Shown here in pieces: positions 9,613 to 17,420 of a stretch of DNA of 64,000 bases. Source of the DNA: JBMDXB01 sp048594975 (GTDB lineage Bacteria > Acidobacteriota > Vicinamibacteria > Vicinamibacterales > 2-12-FULL-66-21); assembly GCA_048594975.1 (NCBI GenBank), contig JBMDXQ010000101.1:124001-188000 (forward strand), given 5' to 3'. The translations under genes were made by a program, and so were the position numbers. Position 1 is the stretch's first letter, and each line of letters opens with the position of its first letter. Under the pieces are notes generated by a model. It was given only the letters and a program-made list of their open reading frames with translations, was not told where the DNA came from and ran no database searches.

Positions 9613-11148
9613 TTAGGACACCTTCGACGCCGCGCGGCGTCGCGCGAGGGCGGCGCGCGCCACTTCGATGTCATCGAAGGGCAGCACGCGGTCGCCGATG
9701 ACCTGGTACTTCTCGTGTCCCTTGCCGGCGATGACGACCAGGTCGCCGGCCTGCGCCTCGCGCACCGCGCGCTCGATGGCCTGCTGGCGATCGACGATCG
9801 CGAGGTGGGGTGTCGCGCGGCGGTGCGGGCCCTTCGGCGGCACGCGATCGGGCGGCGTCACCAGTCCGCGCGTGACCTGGTCGATGATCTGCTGCGGGTC
9901 CTCCGACCGCGGGTTATCCGAGGTCACGATGACCAGGTCGCTCAGACGGGCCGCGACGGCGCCCATCAGCGGCCGCTTCGTCCTATCGCGGTCGCCGCCA
10001 CAGCCGAAGACCGTGATCAGCCGCCCGGCGGCGAGCGGCCGCGCCGTCTCGAGCAGGTTCTTCAACGCGTCGTCGGTGTGCGCGTAGTCCACGACGACGC
10101 GCACGTCGTCGGGTGGGCTGGATGCGAGCTGAAAGCGGCCGGGCACGAGCGCCAGCTCCGCGATCCCCCGTTCGATCGCGCTGAACGGCAGATCGAGCGC
10201 CATCGCGGTCGCCGACGCGGCAAGGATGTTGTAGGCGTTCGGCCGGCCGACCAGCGCAGAGCCGACCCGGAGCCTGCCACGCGGAGTGCGGATCTCGAAG
10301 CGCAGGCCGTCGAGCGAGAACGACAGCGGCCCGGGCCGCACGTCGGCCGGTGCGTCGATCGCGTACGACACCGACCGCGGGGCGACGCGCACGAGATCGG
10401 CCCCGCGCCGATCGTCGAGGTTGACCACGGCAAGGCCGCCGGGCGGCAGCAGCTCGAACAGCCGCCGCTTCGCCGCGAAGTAGTCCTCCATGTCGCGATG
10501 GAAGTCGAGGTGGTCGCGCGTGAGGTTGGTGAACACCGCCGCCGCGAAGTGCAGGTGATCGGCGCGGCGGAGCGCCAGCGCGTGCGACGATACCTCCATC
10601 ACGCAGGCGCGCGTGCCGCCAGCCACCATCTCCCGCAGCATGCGCTGCAGGTCCGGCGCCTCCGGGGTGGTCCGGGCAGCGTCCACCTCGCGGCCGCCGA
10701 CGCGGTAGCCGACTGTTCCCACCAGGCCGCAGCTCACGCCTGCCGCCTCGAAGATCGACGCCAGCAGGTACGAGGTGGTCGTCTTGCCGTTCGTCCCGGT
10801 GATCCCGACGAGCACCAGATCGTGGCTGGGGTCGCGAGAGAACGCCGCGGCGAGCGCGGCCAGCGCCAGCCGCGCGTCCGGCACCTGCAGCCAGTACGCC
10901 GTCACACCCGCCGGCGGCGGCGACTCGGCGACGATGGCAATCGCGCCGCGCGCGAGGGCATCTCGCGCGAACGCCGCGCCGTCGGCCTGCAGCCCGCGAA
11001 GCGCGACGAAGACGGACCCGGCGGCGGCCTGCCTCGAGTCGTAGGCGAGCGACGTGACGCGAGCGTGCGCGGCGTCCGGCGGCGGCACCGCCACGGCACC
11101 GAACGGTGCCCGACCCTGCACCGCCACGAGCAACTCGGCGAGCGTCAC
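9613..11148 (-). CDS. murE: UDP-MurNAc-L-Ala-D-Glu--2,6-diaminopimelate ligase MurE
   Basis: This cytoplasmic ligase adds the third residue of the stem peptide. The 511-residue protein has P-loop GTNGKTTT (118-125), the central motif SSHALALRRAD, and DNPRSEDP at 411-418. DNPR in this place is the known specificity motif for meso-diaminopimelate rather than L-lysine, so the cell wall is probably DAP-type. The start is a GTG that overlaps the ftsI stop as GTGA. Confidence 0.96.
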   Translation of the reverse strand: MTLAELLVAVQGRAPFGAVAVPPPDAAHARVTSLAYDSRQAAAGSVFVALRGLQADGAAFARDALARGAIAIVAESPPPAGVTAYWLQVPDARLALAALAAAFSRDPSHDLVLVGITGTNGKTTTSYLLASIFEAAGVSCGLVGTVGYRVGGREVDAARTTPEAPDLQRMLREMVAGGTRACVMEVSSHALALRRADHLHFAAAVFTNLTRDHLDFHRDMEDYFAAKRRLFELLPPGGLAVVNLDDRRGADLVRVAPRSVSYAIDAPADVRPGPLSFSLDGLRFEIRTPRGRLRVGSALVGRPNAYNILAASATAMALDLPFSAIERGIAELALVPGRFQLASSPPDDVRVVVDYAHTDDALKNLLETARPLAAGRLITVFGCGGDRDRTKRPLMGAVAARLSDLVIVTSDNPRSEDPQQIIDQVTRGLVTPPDRVPPKGPHRRATPHLAIVDRQQAIERAVREAQAGDLVVIAGKGHEKYQVIGDRVLPFDDIEVARAALARRRAASKVS

Positions 11149-13271
11149 TGCGGCGGCCCTCCAACCGGCAGGACAGCGGGAAGCACCGGCCGGCGACCGA
11201 GCGTCAGCACGCAGGTGCGGCCGGGCACGAGCGGCGTCCCGGGGTCGAGGGATTGATCGATCACGACCCCGCTGCCGTCGAGGCGCGGCACGATTCCGGC
11301 GCGCGACAGTACGCGCAGCGCCTCGCGTGCGCCAAACCCGCGCAGATCGGGCATCAGTCCCTCGGCCGCCGCGGCGACTCCCGGCGGCGCGAACGCGCCA
11401 GCGCTCGCGGAGGTGGGTTGCAGCTGCGCAGTCGCGTCGTCGCGGCGCGTCAGCAGCACGGGCGCCGGCGGCGCGAGCGTCCGGCCGACGCCGAGATGGC
11501 GCAGCGCCGCCTCGGCGATGCGCCGGAAGATCGGGGCGGCCACGACGCCGCCGTAGTAGCAGCTGCCGCAGCGCACGTTCGACATGTCGACGACCACGAC
11601 GATGGTGAGGGCGGGCTTGCGGGAAGGCACGAACCCGACGAACGAGGCGTTGTAATCGTTGCGCGAGTAGCGGCCGTCGATCAGCTGCGCCGCCGTCCCG
11701 GTCTTGCCGGCAATCGTGTAGCCCTCGATTCGCGCCGCCTTCGCCGTCCCCCGCTCGACGACGCCCTCCATGATCGCGGTGAGTTCCGCGGCGGTGTCAG
11801 CCGTGATCGTGCGTCGCAGCACCCGCGTCGGCACCGTCACGCGCTGCGAGCCGCCGATGAAGGCGCGGACCACCCGCGGCTCCACCAGCTGTCCGCCGTT
11901 GGCGACCGAGCTCACGGCCGCCGCCATCTGCATCGCTGTTACCGCCACCTGGTAGCCCATCGACACCGACGCCAGCGCGCTGGCGTCGAGCCGGGCCGGG
12001 TGCCACACGAAGCCGGGGTTCTCGCCGCGGAAGTCCGGGGCAATCGCCTCGCCAAAGCCGAACCGGCTCACGTAACGGACCAGCCGCTCCGGACCGAGCC
12101 GCAGGCCGACCTTGATGGCGCCGACGTTGCTCGACTTGACGATCACGTCGGTGAACGACAGCACGCCGTAGCGGTGCACGTCGTCGATGACGCGGCTCCC
12201 GAAGGTGATGTGGCCCGGACTGCAGTCGATAGGCGTGTCGGGCACCGCCACGTCCTCGTCGAGCGCTGCCGAGGCGGTCACAACCTTGAAGGTCGACCCG
12301 GGCTCGTACTGGTCCTGCACGGCGCGGTTGCGACGCGCATCGTCGTCGGCGCGGGTGAACGCGTTGGGGTTGAACGTCGGCCAGTTGGCGAGCGCGAGGA
12401 TCTCGCCGCTGTGCGGATCCATGATCACGGCGGAACCGGCGGCGGCGCGATGCTCCCGGATGCCGGCGCGCAGCTCGCGCTCCGCGATGTGCTGCAGGTA
12501 TTGATCGAGGGTGAGCTCGATGCCCTCCCCGGCGGTGGGCGGCCGCTCCTCGCGGGTGACGACGGTGTGCCGGCGCGCGTCGGTCTGCACGAGCATCAGG
12601 CCCTCGCGCCCGCGGATGCGCGCGTCGTAAGTGCTCTCGAGCCCGGCAAGGCCCACGTTGTCAATGCCCACGTAGCCGAGGACGTGCGCGGCGAGCTCCT
12701 TCTTCGGGTAGTAGCGGCGGCTCTCCTTGAAGAACATGATGCCGGGCAGGCTCAGCGCGCGGATGCGGCGCACATCGTCGGGCGTCGCGACGCGACGCAG
12801 GTAGACGCCCTGGCGGTCGCGGCGCAGCTGGCGCGCCATCGTCTGCTGCTCCTGCGCCGAGCACGCCTCGAGCGCCTGGCACACGCGGCGGGCGACGTCG
12901 TCGGGATCGCCGATCTCGGTGGGGTCGGCGGCGATGGTGTCACCATCGACGCTGTAGGCGAGCACGCGGCCGTTGCGATCGAAGATCTCACCGCGCTTCG
13001 CGGCGGTGCGGATCTCGCGCATCTGCTGCCGGTTGGCCCGCGCCGTCATCTCCTCGTGCCGGAAGACCTGCAGGTAGACGAGCCGCGCCTCGATGGCGAC
13101 GGTCCAGCAGCAGAACACCGCGGCGCAGACGAGCAGCCGCGAGCGGACGGTGGCGCGCCAGACGGCCGGCGTGCGCTCGCCGTCGCGCCGCGCGCGCGCC
13201 GCCGCCGCGCGCCACGTGCGAGCGGCGGCGCCCCACGCGGTCCGGAGTCTGCTGCCGTGCTCGTCCGCCAC
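11145..13271 (-). CDS. ftsI: Septal penicillin-binding protein FtsI (PBP3-type) with C-terminal PASTA domain
   Basis: A class B transpeptidase that crosslinks septal peptidoglycan with FtsW. The 708-residue product has a cytoplasmic tail, one membrane helix (about 43-62), a pedestal domain beginning KRGEIFDRNG, and the penicillin-binding domain with Ser326-x-x-Lys329 (GSTFK), SSN (380-382) and KTG (523-525). The last 65 residues form a PASTA domain (MPDLRGFGAREALRVL onward). The GTG at 13271 is preceded four bases upstream by AAGGAGG at 13276-13282, the best ribosome binding site seen in the cluster, and this sets the start; the frame remains open into ftsL. Confidence 0.96.
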   Translation of the reverse strand: MADEHGSRLRTAWGAAARTWRAAAARARRDGERTPAVWRATVRSRLLVCAAVFCCWTVAIEARLVYLQVFRHEEMTARANRQQMREIRTAAKRGEIFDRNGRVLAYSVDGDTIAADPTEIGDPDDVARRVCQALEACSAQEQQTMARQLRRDRQGVYLRRVATPDDVRRIRALSLPGIMFFKESRRYYPKKELAAHVLGYVGIDNVGLAGLESTYDARIRGREGLMLVQTDARRHTVVTREERPPTAGEGIELTLDQYLQHIAERELRAGIREHRAAAGSAVIMDPHSGEILALANWPTFNPNAFTRADDDARRNRAVQDQYEPGSTFKVVTASAALDEDVAVPDTPIDCSPGHITFGSRVIDDVHRYGVLSFTDVIVKSSNVGAIKVGLRLGPERLVRYVSRFGFGEAIAPDFRGENPGFVWHPARLDASALASVSMGYQVAVTAMQMAAAVSSVANGGQLVEPRVVRAFIGGSQRVTVPTRVLRRTITADTAAELTAIMEGVVERGTAKAARIEGYTIAGKTGTAAQLIDGRYSRNDYNASFVGFVPSRKPALTIVVVVDMSNVRCGSCYYGGVVAAPIFRRIAEAALRHLGVGRTLAPPAPVLLTRRDDATAQLQPTSASAGAFAPPGVAAAAEGLMPDLRGFGAREALRVLSRAGIVPRLDGSGVVIDQSLDPGTPLVPGRTCVLTLGRRPVLPAVLPVGGPPQ

Positions 13272-13275
13272 CGTT

Positions 13276-13282
13276 CCTCCTT
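13276..13282 (-). promoter_or_regulatory. Strong ribosome binding site for ftsI
   Basis: AAGGAGG on the minus strand, four bases before the ftsI GTG. It marks the start of ftsI, one of the few genes of this cluster that does not overlap its upstream neighbour. Confidence 0.8.
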
Positions 13283-13294
13283 CGCGCCCGGACC

Positions 13295-13690
13295 CTACCG
13301 GGCGGCGGCGACGATCGACCGGTCGGGCGGCGCCGCCGGCATGACCCGCTCGATCACGATGGCCTGGTCGCGCCCCGGCGCGACCAGATGCAGCTGCTCG
13401 ATCGCCACCTGCTCGATCCGAGCCGGCGAGCGCAGCGTCTCGATCTCGAGCCGCAGGTGACGGTTGATTGCTTCCTCGGCGGCGCGCTCGCGCTGCACGC
13501 GCGCCATCGCCATGCCGTGGCGGAGCACCTCGAAGTGCTGCCACGCCGAGAACAGCAGCACCAGCACGAGCAGCACCCCGATCAGCGCCGAGCGCCAGAG
13601 CTGCCGCTGCCGCGCCTCGTCCACCTCGCGGACGATCGGGTTGTTGCGGATGTCCTTCTTGATCGCGTACTCGAAGTCCACCGCGCTCAT
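13295..13690 (-). CDS. ftsL: Cell division protein FtsL
   Basis: A small bitopic divisome protein of 131 residues, partner of FtsQ and FtsB. It has a cytoplasmic tail of about 33 residues, one strong membrane helix (LIGVLLVLVLLFSAW) and a periplasmic heptad-rich coiled-coil segment followed by the conserved ARIEQVAIEQLHLVAPG. FtsL diverges fast in sequence, so the call rests on size, topology, the coiled coil and the slot between rsmH and ftsI. ATG overlaps the rsmH stop as ATGA; 23 bases separate its stop from ftsI. Confidence 0.88.
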   Translation of the reverse strand: MSAVDFEYAIKKDIRNNPIVREVDEARQRQLWRSALIGVLLVLVLLFSAWQHFEVLRHGMAMARVQRERAAEEAINRHLRLEIETLRSPARIEQVAIEQLHLVAPGRDQAIVIERVMPAAPPDRSIVAAAR

Positions 13691-14571
13691 GCGAGCCTCT
13701 CGATCACACGGAGCTTGGCGCTGCGCGCGCGGGCGTTCCTCGCCACTTCCGCCTCGTCCGGCACGAGCGGCTTGCGGGTCAGCACCCGCACCGCCACGCT
13801 GCCCGCGGCCAGCGCCCGGAACGCGTGTTTCACGATTCGATCCTCGAGCGAGTGGAAGGTGATGACCGCGAGGCGAGCCCCGGCCAGCAGCCGGCCCGTC
13901 GCCCGCGACAGGAACGTATCGAGGCCGTCGAGTTCGCGGTTCACCCAGATGCGCAGCGCCTGGAACGTGCGCGTCGCCGGATCGATACGCTGGTAGCCGC
14001 GGTGCGGCAGCGCCGAACGGACGATCTGCGCCAGCCGCCCGGTAGTCGCTACCGGCGCCTCCTCCCGCGCCCTGACGATGGCGCGCGCAATGCGCCGGGA
14101 ATGGCGCTCCTCCCCGTACTTGAAGATCACGTCGGCCAGATCCGGGGCATCGGCCCGTGCGATCAGCTCGGCGGCTGTCGGCCCGGCACTGCGATCCATC
14201 CGCATGTCGAGCGGTTCGTCACGCCGGAAACTGAAGCCGCGGCCCGGCTTCTCCAGCTGCATCGAGGAAACGCCGAGATCGGCCAGGGCGCCGCCGATAC
14301 CGGAGATGCCGCGGCTGTCGAGGACGTGCTCGAGGTCGCGGTAGTCGGCGTGCACGAGTTCGACGCGATCGCGCCACGCCTGCAGGGTGCCGGCCGCCAG
14401 CCGCAGCGCCTCCTCGTCGCGATCGAGCCCGAGCAGCCGATCCGCGCCGGCTTCGAGCAGCGCCCGGCTGTGCCCGCCGAGCCCGACGGTGCAATCCACG
14501 AAGAGGCCGCCACGGGAGGGCTGAAGCATGTGGACCGTTTCCTCAAGCAGGACCGGAGCGTGCGCAGCCAT
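13687..14571 (-). CDS. rsmH: 16S rRNA (cytosine-1402 N4) methyltransferase RsmH (MraW)
   Basis: An S-adenosylmethionine-dependent enzyme that methylates C1402 in the ribosomal P site. The 294-residue product starts MAAHAPVLLEETVHML and has the SAM-binding GLGGHS, the stretch LADLGVSSMQLEKPGRGFSF and FHSLEDRIVK, all family signatures. The ATG lies five bases after the mraZ stop, its usual partner. A longer frame extends upstream within mraZ but the family N-terminus fits this ATG. Confidence 0.96.
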   Translation of the reverse strand: MAAHAPVLLEETVHMLQPSRGGLFVDCTVGLGGHSRALLEAGADRLLGLDRDEEALRLAAGTLQAWRDRVELVHADYRDLEHVLDSRGISGIGGALADLGVSSMQLEKPGRGFSFRRDEPLDMRMDRSAGPTAAELIARADAPDLADVIFKYGEERHSRRIARAIVRAREEAPVATTGRLAQIVRSALPHRGYQRIDPATRTFQALRIWVNRELDGLDTFLSRATGRLLAGARLAVITFHSLEDRIVKHAFRALAAGSVAVRVLTRKPLVPDEAEVARNARARSAKLRVIERLA

Positions 14572-14576
14572 CGCCG

Positions 14577-15032
14577 TCAGACGCCGAACTCCGCGAGGGC
14601 CTTCTGATCCTCGACGGTGAACGGATCGGCCTGGAGCTTCGCGACGAACCGCTCGTGGTTCCACACCTCGAGAAAGTCGTAGTGGCCGAGCACGTCCACC
14701 GTCCCGCTCATGCCCGCGCGCTCCCGCAGCCTGGGGTGGATCACGACGCGACCCTGACCGTCGATCTCGGCACCCTGGCCGAAGAAGTTGACGCGCTCCA
14801 GAAACTTGCCGCGCGATGGGTGCGACGAGGGCGCTTTGGCGAGCCGCTCCTCGAGGGCCACCCAGACCGGCATCGGGTAGATGCGCACCGATTCGCCCCA
14901 CAGGCTGGTCACGAACACGTCGCGGCCGTGCTGCCCCTCGATGAGGTGGCGGAAAGCGTTCGGGATCTTGAGCCGCCCCTTGTCATCGATTTTGGCGGGC
15001 TGGTTCCCCCGCAGAACGGCGGTTGACTCCAC
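14577..15032 (-). CDS. mraZ: Transcriptional regulator MraZ
   Basis: MraZ is a ring-forming DNA-binding protein with two SpoVT-AbrB-like halves that represses the dcw operon by binding short direct repeats at its own promoter. The 151-residue product has both DxxGR-type motifs: DDKGRLKIPNAFR near residue 17 and DGQGRVVIHPRLR near residue 91. The GTG start is preceded by GGAG at 15037-15040. It is the first gene of the cluster and lies directly downstream of a good promoter with TGGAR repeats, so autoregulation is likely. Confidence 0.95.
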   Translation of the reverse strand: MESTAVLRGNQPAKIDDKGRLKIPNAFRHLIEGQHGRDVFVTSLWGESVRIYPMPVWVALEERLAKAPSSHPSRGKFLERVNFFGQGAEIDGQGRVVIHPRLRERAGMSGTVDVLGHYDFLEVWNHERFVAKLQADPFTVEDQKALAEFGV

Positions 15033-15051
15033 TTAGCTCCAGAAATTTCCA
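15027..15051 (-). promoter_or_regulatory. Probable MraZ operator: three TGGAR repeats at 10-base spacing
   Basis: On the minus strand the leader reads TGGAAATTTC, TGGAGCTAAG, TGGAGTCAAC, so TGGA recurs at 15051, 15041 and 15031 with an exact 10-base period. The last copy overlaps the mraZ start codon. MraZ in other bacteria binds three or four short GGG-containing direct repeats with one-turn spacing just upstream of mraZ; the arrangement fits, although the core here is TGGA rather than TGGG. The middle copy also supplies the ribosome binding site. Confidence 0.6.
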
Positions 15052-15056
15052 CGAGA

Positions 15057-15085
15057 ATAGTAGAGAACGGACTTCCCGATGTCAA
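15057..15085 (-). promoter_or_regulatory. Sigma70-type promoter of the dcw cluster
   Basis: Minus strand TTGACA (15085-15080), a 17-base spacer, and TACTAT (15062-15057). The -35 is the full consensus and the spacer is ideal. Transcription should begin near 15050, at the upstream TGGAR repeat, giving a leader of about 18 bases before mraZ. Confidence 0.75.
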
Positions 15086-15119
15086 CCGCAAAAGCTAGAA
15101 CACGTGGAAGTTACGCCTA

Positions 15120-15139
15120 ACTTTCGCCATGGCGAAAGT
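15120..15139. promoter_or_regulatory. Perfect 20-base palindrome in the mraZ/ychF divergent region
   Basis: ACTTTCGCCATGGCGAAAGT is identical to its reverse complement over all 20 bases. It lies in the 200-base divergent region, 35 bases upstream of the mraZ -35 and about 33 bases upstream of the -10-like box of the plus-strand gene, a natural place for a dimeric regulator controlling both. No protein is known to me for this site. Confidence 0.55.
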
Positions 15140-15172
15140 CGCGGCGAATGCCATGGTTCAGTTGCGATGGCG

Positions 15173-15181
15173 TGCTAGCAT
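15173..15181 (+). promoter_or_regulatory. Extended -10 box upstream of the YchF-like gene
   Basis: TGC TAGCAT on the plus strand, a TG-type extended -10 without a clear -35. A transcript would start near 15188, about 45 bases before the ATG at 15233. Confidence 0.35.
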
Positions 15182-15232
15182 GTGCAGATCTGGCGGGCAG
15201 CCGACGGCCCGGCTTCCGGCCGGGTCCTGAGT

Positions 15233-16324
15233 ATGCTGCGCGCAGGCCTGATCGGGTTCCCGTCCACGGGCAAAACCGCTCTGTTTCAGTTGCTGACCAG
15301 CTTTCGCGAGGCCCATCATCGGCCGACGGGAAAGGCCGAGGCGAACGTCGGCGTGTCGCGCGTCCCGGACGAACGTCTGGACCGGCTGACCGCGCTGTTC
15401 AAGCCGCGCAAGCACGTGCCCGCGACGGTCGAGTTCGCGGACCTTGCCGGCGTCGCAGGGGGCAAGGGCGGTGCTCAGGCCCTGGTCGACGTCGCCGCGT
15501 TTCGCAACGCCGACGCCCTTCTGCACGTGGTCCGCCTGTTCAAGGATCCGTCCGTTCCGCACCCGGCAGGCTCGGTCGATCCGGCGCGCGACGTGCGCGC
15601 GATGGAAGACGAGGTGATTCTCGCGGACCTCGGGATCGTCGAGCGACGGCTCGAGCGGCTCGAGCGCGAACTCAAGAAGGCACCCACGCCCGAGTTGCGC
15701 CGGGAACGAGACGTCCTCACCCGCTGCCGCGCCGCTCTCGAGGAGGCGCGCCCGCTGCGAGCCCTCGCGCTCGAACCCGACGACGCGAAGCGCCTCCGCG
15801 GGTTCCAGTTCCTGTCCGCCAAGCCGCTGCTGCTGGTGCTGAACCTGGACGAGGCCGACCTGCCCCGCGCCGACCAGGCGGTGTCGCTGGCCGGCCTCGA
15901 CGAGTTCATGTCCGGAGCCGCCACTCGCGCGGTTCCCATCTGCGCGAAGATCGAGCTCGAGATCGCGCAGCTGGACGAGGTCGATGCACGCGCGTTCATG
16001 GCCGACCTGGGCCTGCGTGAATCGGGCCTCGACCGCGTGATCCGCGCCAGCTACGACCTGCTCGGCTACATTTCGTTCTTCACCGTCGGCGAGGATGAGT
16101 GCCGGGCGTGGTCGATCCCGCGGCATACGCCGGCACAGCTCGCCGCCGGCGAGATCCACACGGACATCCAGCGGGGCTTCATCCGCGCCGAGGTGGTGCG
16201 CTACGAGCACCTGGTCGCACGCGGCTCGATCGCGGCGTGCCGCGAGCACGGCGAGCTCCGCCTCGAGGGCAAGGACTACGTCGTGGTGGACGGCGATGTG
16301 ATTAACTTCCGCCATGCGACGTAG
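15233..16324 (+). CDS. YchF/OLA1-family GTP/ATPase
   Basis: A translation-factor-class P-loop NTPase related to YchF (OLA1), which binds ATP and associates with the ribosome. The 363-residue product has G1 GFPSTGKT (8-15), the G3-equivalent DLAGVAGGKGG, a central coiled-coil helical hairpin (VERRLERLERELKK), G4 NLDE and the C-terminal TGS-like domain with ECRAWSIPRHTPAQLAAG and IHTDIQRGFIRAEVV, ending KDYVVVDGDVINFR. I chose ATG 15233 because the P-loop normally lies near residue 8; a GTG at 15182 would add 17 residues. G1 differs from the usual NVGKS, so this may be a divergent paralogue rather than housekeeping YchF. Confidence 0.88.
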   Translation: MLRAGLIGFPSTGKTALFQLLTSFREAHHRPTGKAEANVGVSRVPDERLDRLTALFKPRKHVPATVEFADLAGVAGGKGGAQALVDVAAFRNADALLHVVRLFKDPSVPHPAGSVDPARDVRAMEDEVILADLGIVERRLERLERELKKAPTPELRRERDVLTRCRAALEEARPLRALALEPDDAKRLRGFQFLSAKPLLLVLNLDEADLPRADQAVSLAGLDEFMSGAATRAVPICAKIELEIAQLDEVDARAFMADLGLRESGLDRVIRASYDLLGYISFFTVGEDECRAWSIPRHTPAQLAAGEIHTDIQRGFIRAEVVRYEHLVARGSIAACREHGELRLEGKDYVVVDGDVINFRHAT

Positions 16325-16379
16325 GGCGGCAGCAGGCCCGGGCAGCCGCTGACGGCACCATCACAGGGCACGGCGCGCG

Positions 16380-17420
16380 ATGGCGATCCGCACGATTCTC
16401 GTTTGCGAGGCGCAGGTGCCGTTCGTGCACGGCGGCGCCGAGCTCCACGTGCGCGGGCTGGTGCGCGAGCTGCGCGCGCGCGGCTACGAAGCGGAGCTGG
16501 TCAGCGTGCCGTTCAAGTGGTACCCGAAGGAGGAGATCCTCCCGCACGCCGCGGCCTGGCGGCTCCTGGATCTGAGCGAAAGCAACGGCCGTCCGATCGA
16601 CTTGGTGATCGCGTCGAAGTTCCCGACCTACTTCGTCCGCCATCCGCGCAAGGTCGCCTGGTTGATACACCAGTACCGCGCGGCGTACGAGCTGTGCGGA
16701 ACGCCGTACAGCGACTTCCAGCATACCGAGCTCGACGTCGGCCTGCGCGATACGCTGATGCGACTTGACACGGAGATGCTCGGCGAGTGCCGGGCGATCT
16801 TCACGAACGCGAAGAACACCGCCGCGCGCCTGGCGAAGTTCAACGGGCTCGCCGCCGAGCCGCTCTATCATCCCTCGCGGCTGGCGCCGCGGCTGAAGCC
16901 TGGCCCGTACGGCGATTACGTGCTCGCCGTGGGACGGCTCGAATCGGTGAAGCGCGTCGCGCTCGCGGTCGAGGCGCTGGCGCACGCGCCCGGCGTCCGC
17001 CTGTGCGTCGCGGGAGAGGGCACGCAGCGCGAGAACGTCGAGCGCGCAGCGCAGGCGGCCGGCGTCGCCGAGCGCGTCGCCTTCCTCGGCACGGTCGGCG
17101 ACGACGATCTCGTGGAGCTGTACGCCGGCGCGCTGGGTGTCGTGTATCCCCCGTTCGACGAGGACTTCGGCTACGTCACGCTCGAGGCCTTCCTCGCGCG
17201 CAAGCCGCTCGTCACGTGTCGCGACTCGGGCGGGCCAAACGAGTTCGTGGTCGACGGGGTCAACGGGTTCGTCTGCGATCCCCACCCCGAATCGGTCGGC
17301 CAGGCGATCGGCCGGCTGGCCGCCGACCGGGGGCGCGCCGCGGCGATGGGAGACGCCGGCTACGAGGTGGCCCGGACAATCACCTGGGACGGCGTCATCG
17401 AGAAGCTGGTCGTGCCATAA
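16380..17420 (+). CDS. Glycosyltransferase family 4 protein
   Basis: A 346-residue GT-B transferase using a nucleotide sugar. The C-terminal donor-binding domain has LAVGRLESVKR, VAGEGTQ, VAFLGTVGDDDLVELYAGALGVVYPPFDEDFGYVTLEAFLARKPLV, where the E-x7-E pair of GT4 (EDFGYVTLE) is clear. The N-terminal acceptor domain starts with an HGGAELHVRGL loop. It opens the plus-strand glycan region 55 bases after the YchF-like gene and is followed without a gap by two GT2 genes. Acceptor and sugar are unknown. Confidence 0.85.
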   Translation: MAIRTILVCEAQVPFVHGGAELHVRGLVRELRARGYEAELVSVPFKWYPKEEILPHAAAWRLLDLSESNGRPIDLVIASKFPTYFVRHPRKVAWLIHQYRAAYELCGTPYSDFQHTELDVGLRDTLMRLDTEMLGECRAIFTNAKNTAARLAKFNGLAAEPLYHPSRLAPRLKPGPYGDYVLAVGRLESVKRVALAVEALAHAPGVRLCVAGEGTQRENVERAAQAAGVAERVAFLGTVGDDDLVELYAGALGVVYPPFDEDFGYVTLEAFLARKPLVTCRDSGGPNEFVVDGVNGFVCDPHPESVGQAIGRLAADRGRAAAMGDAGYEVARTITWDGVIEKLVVP

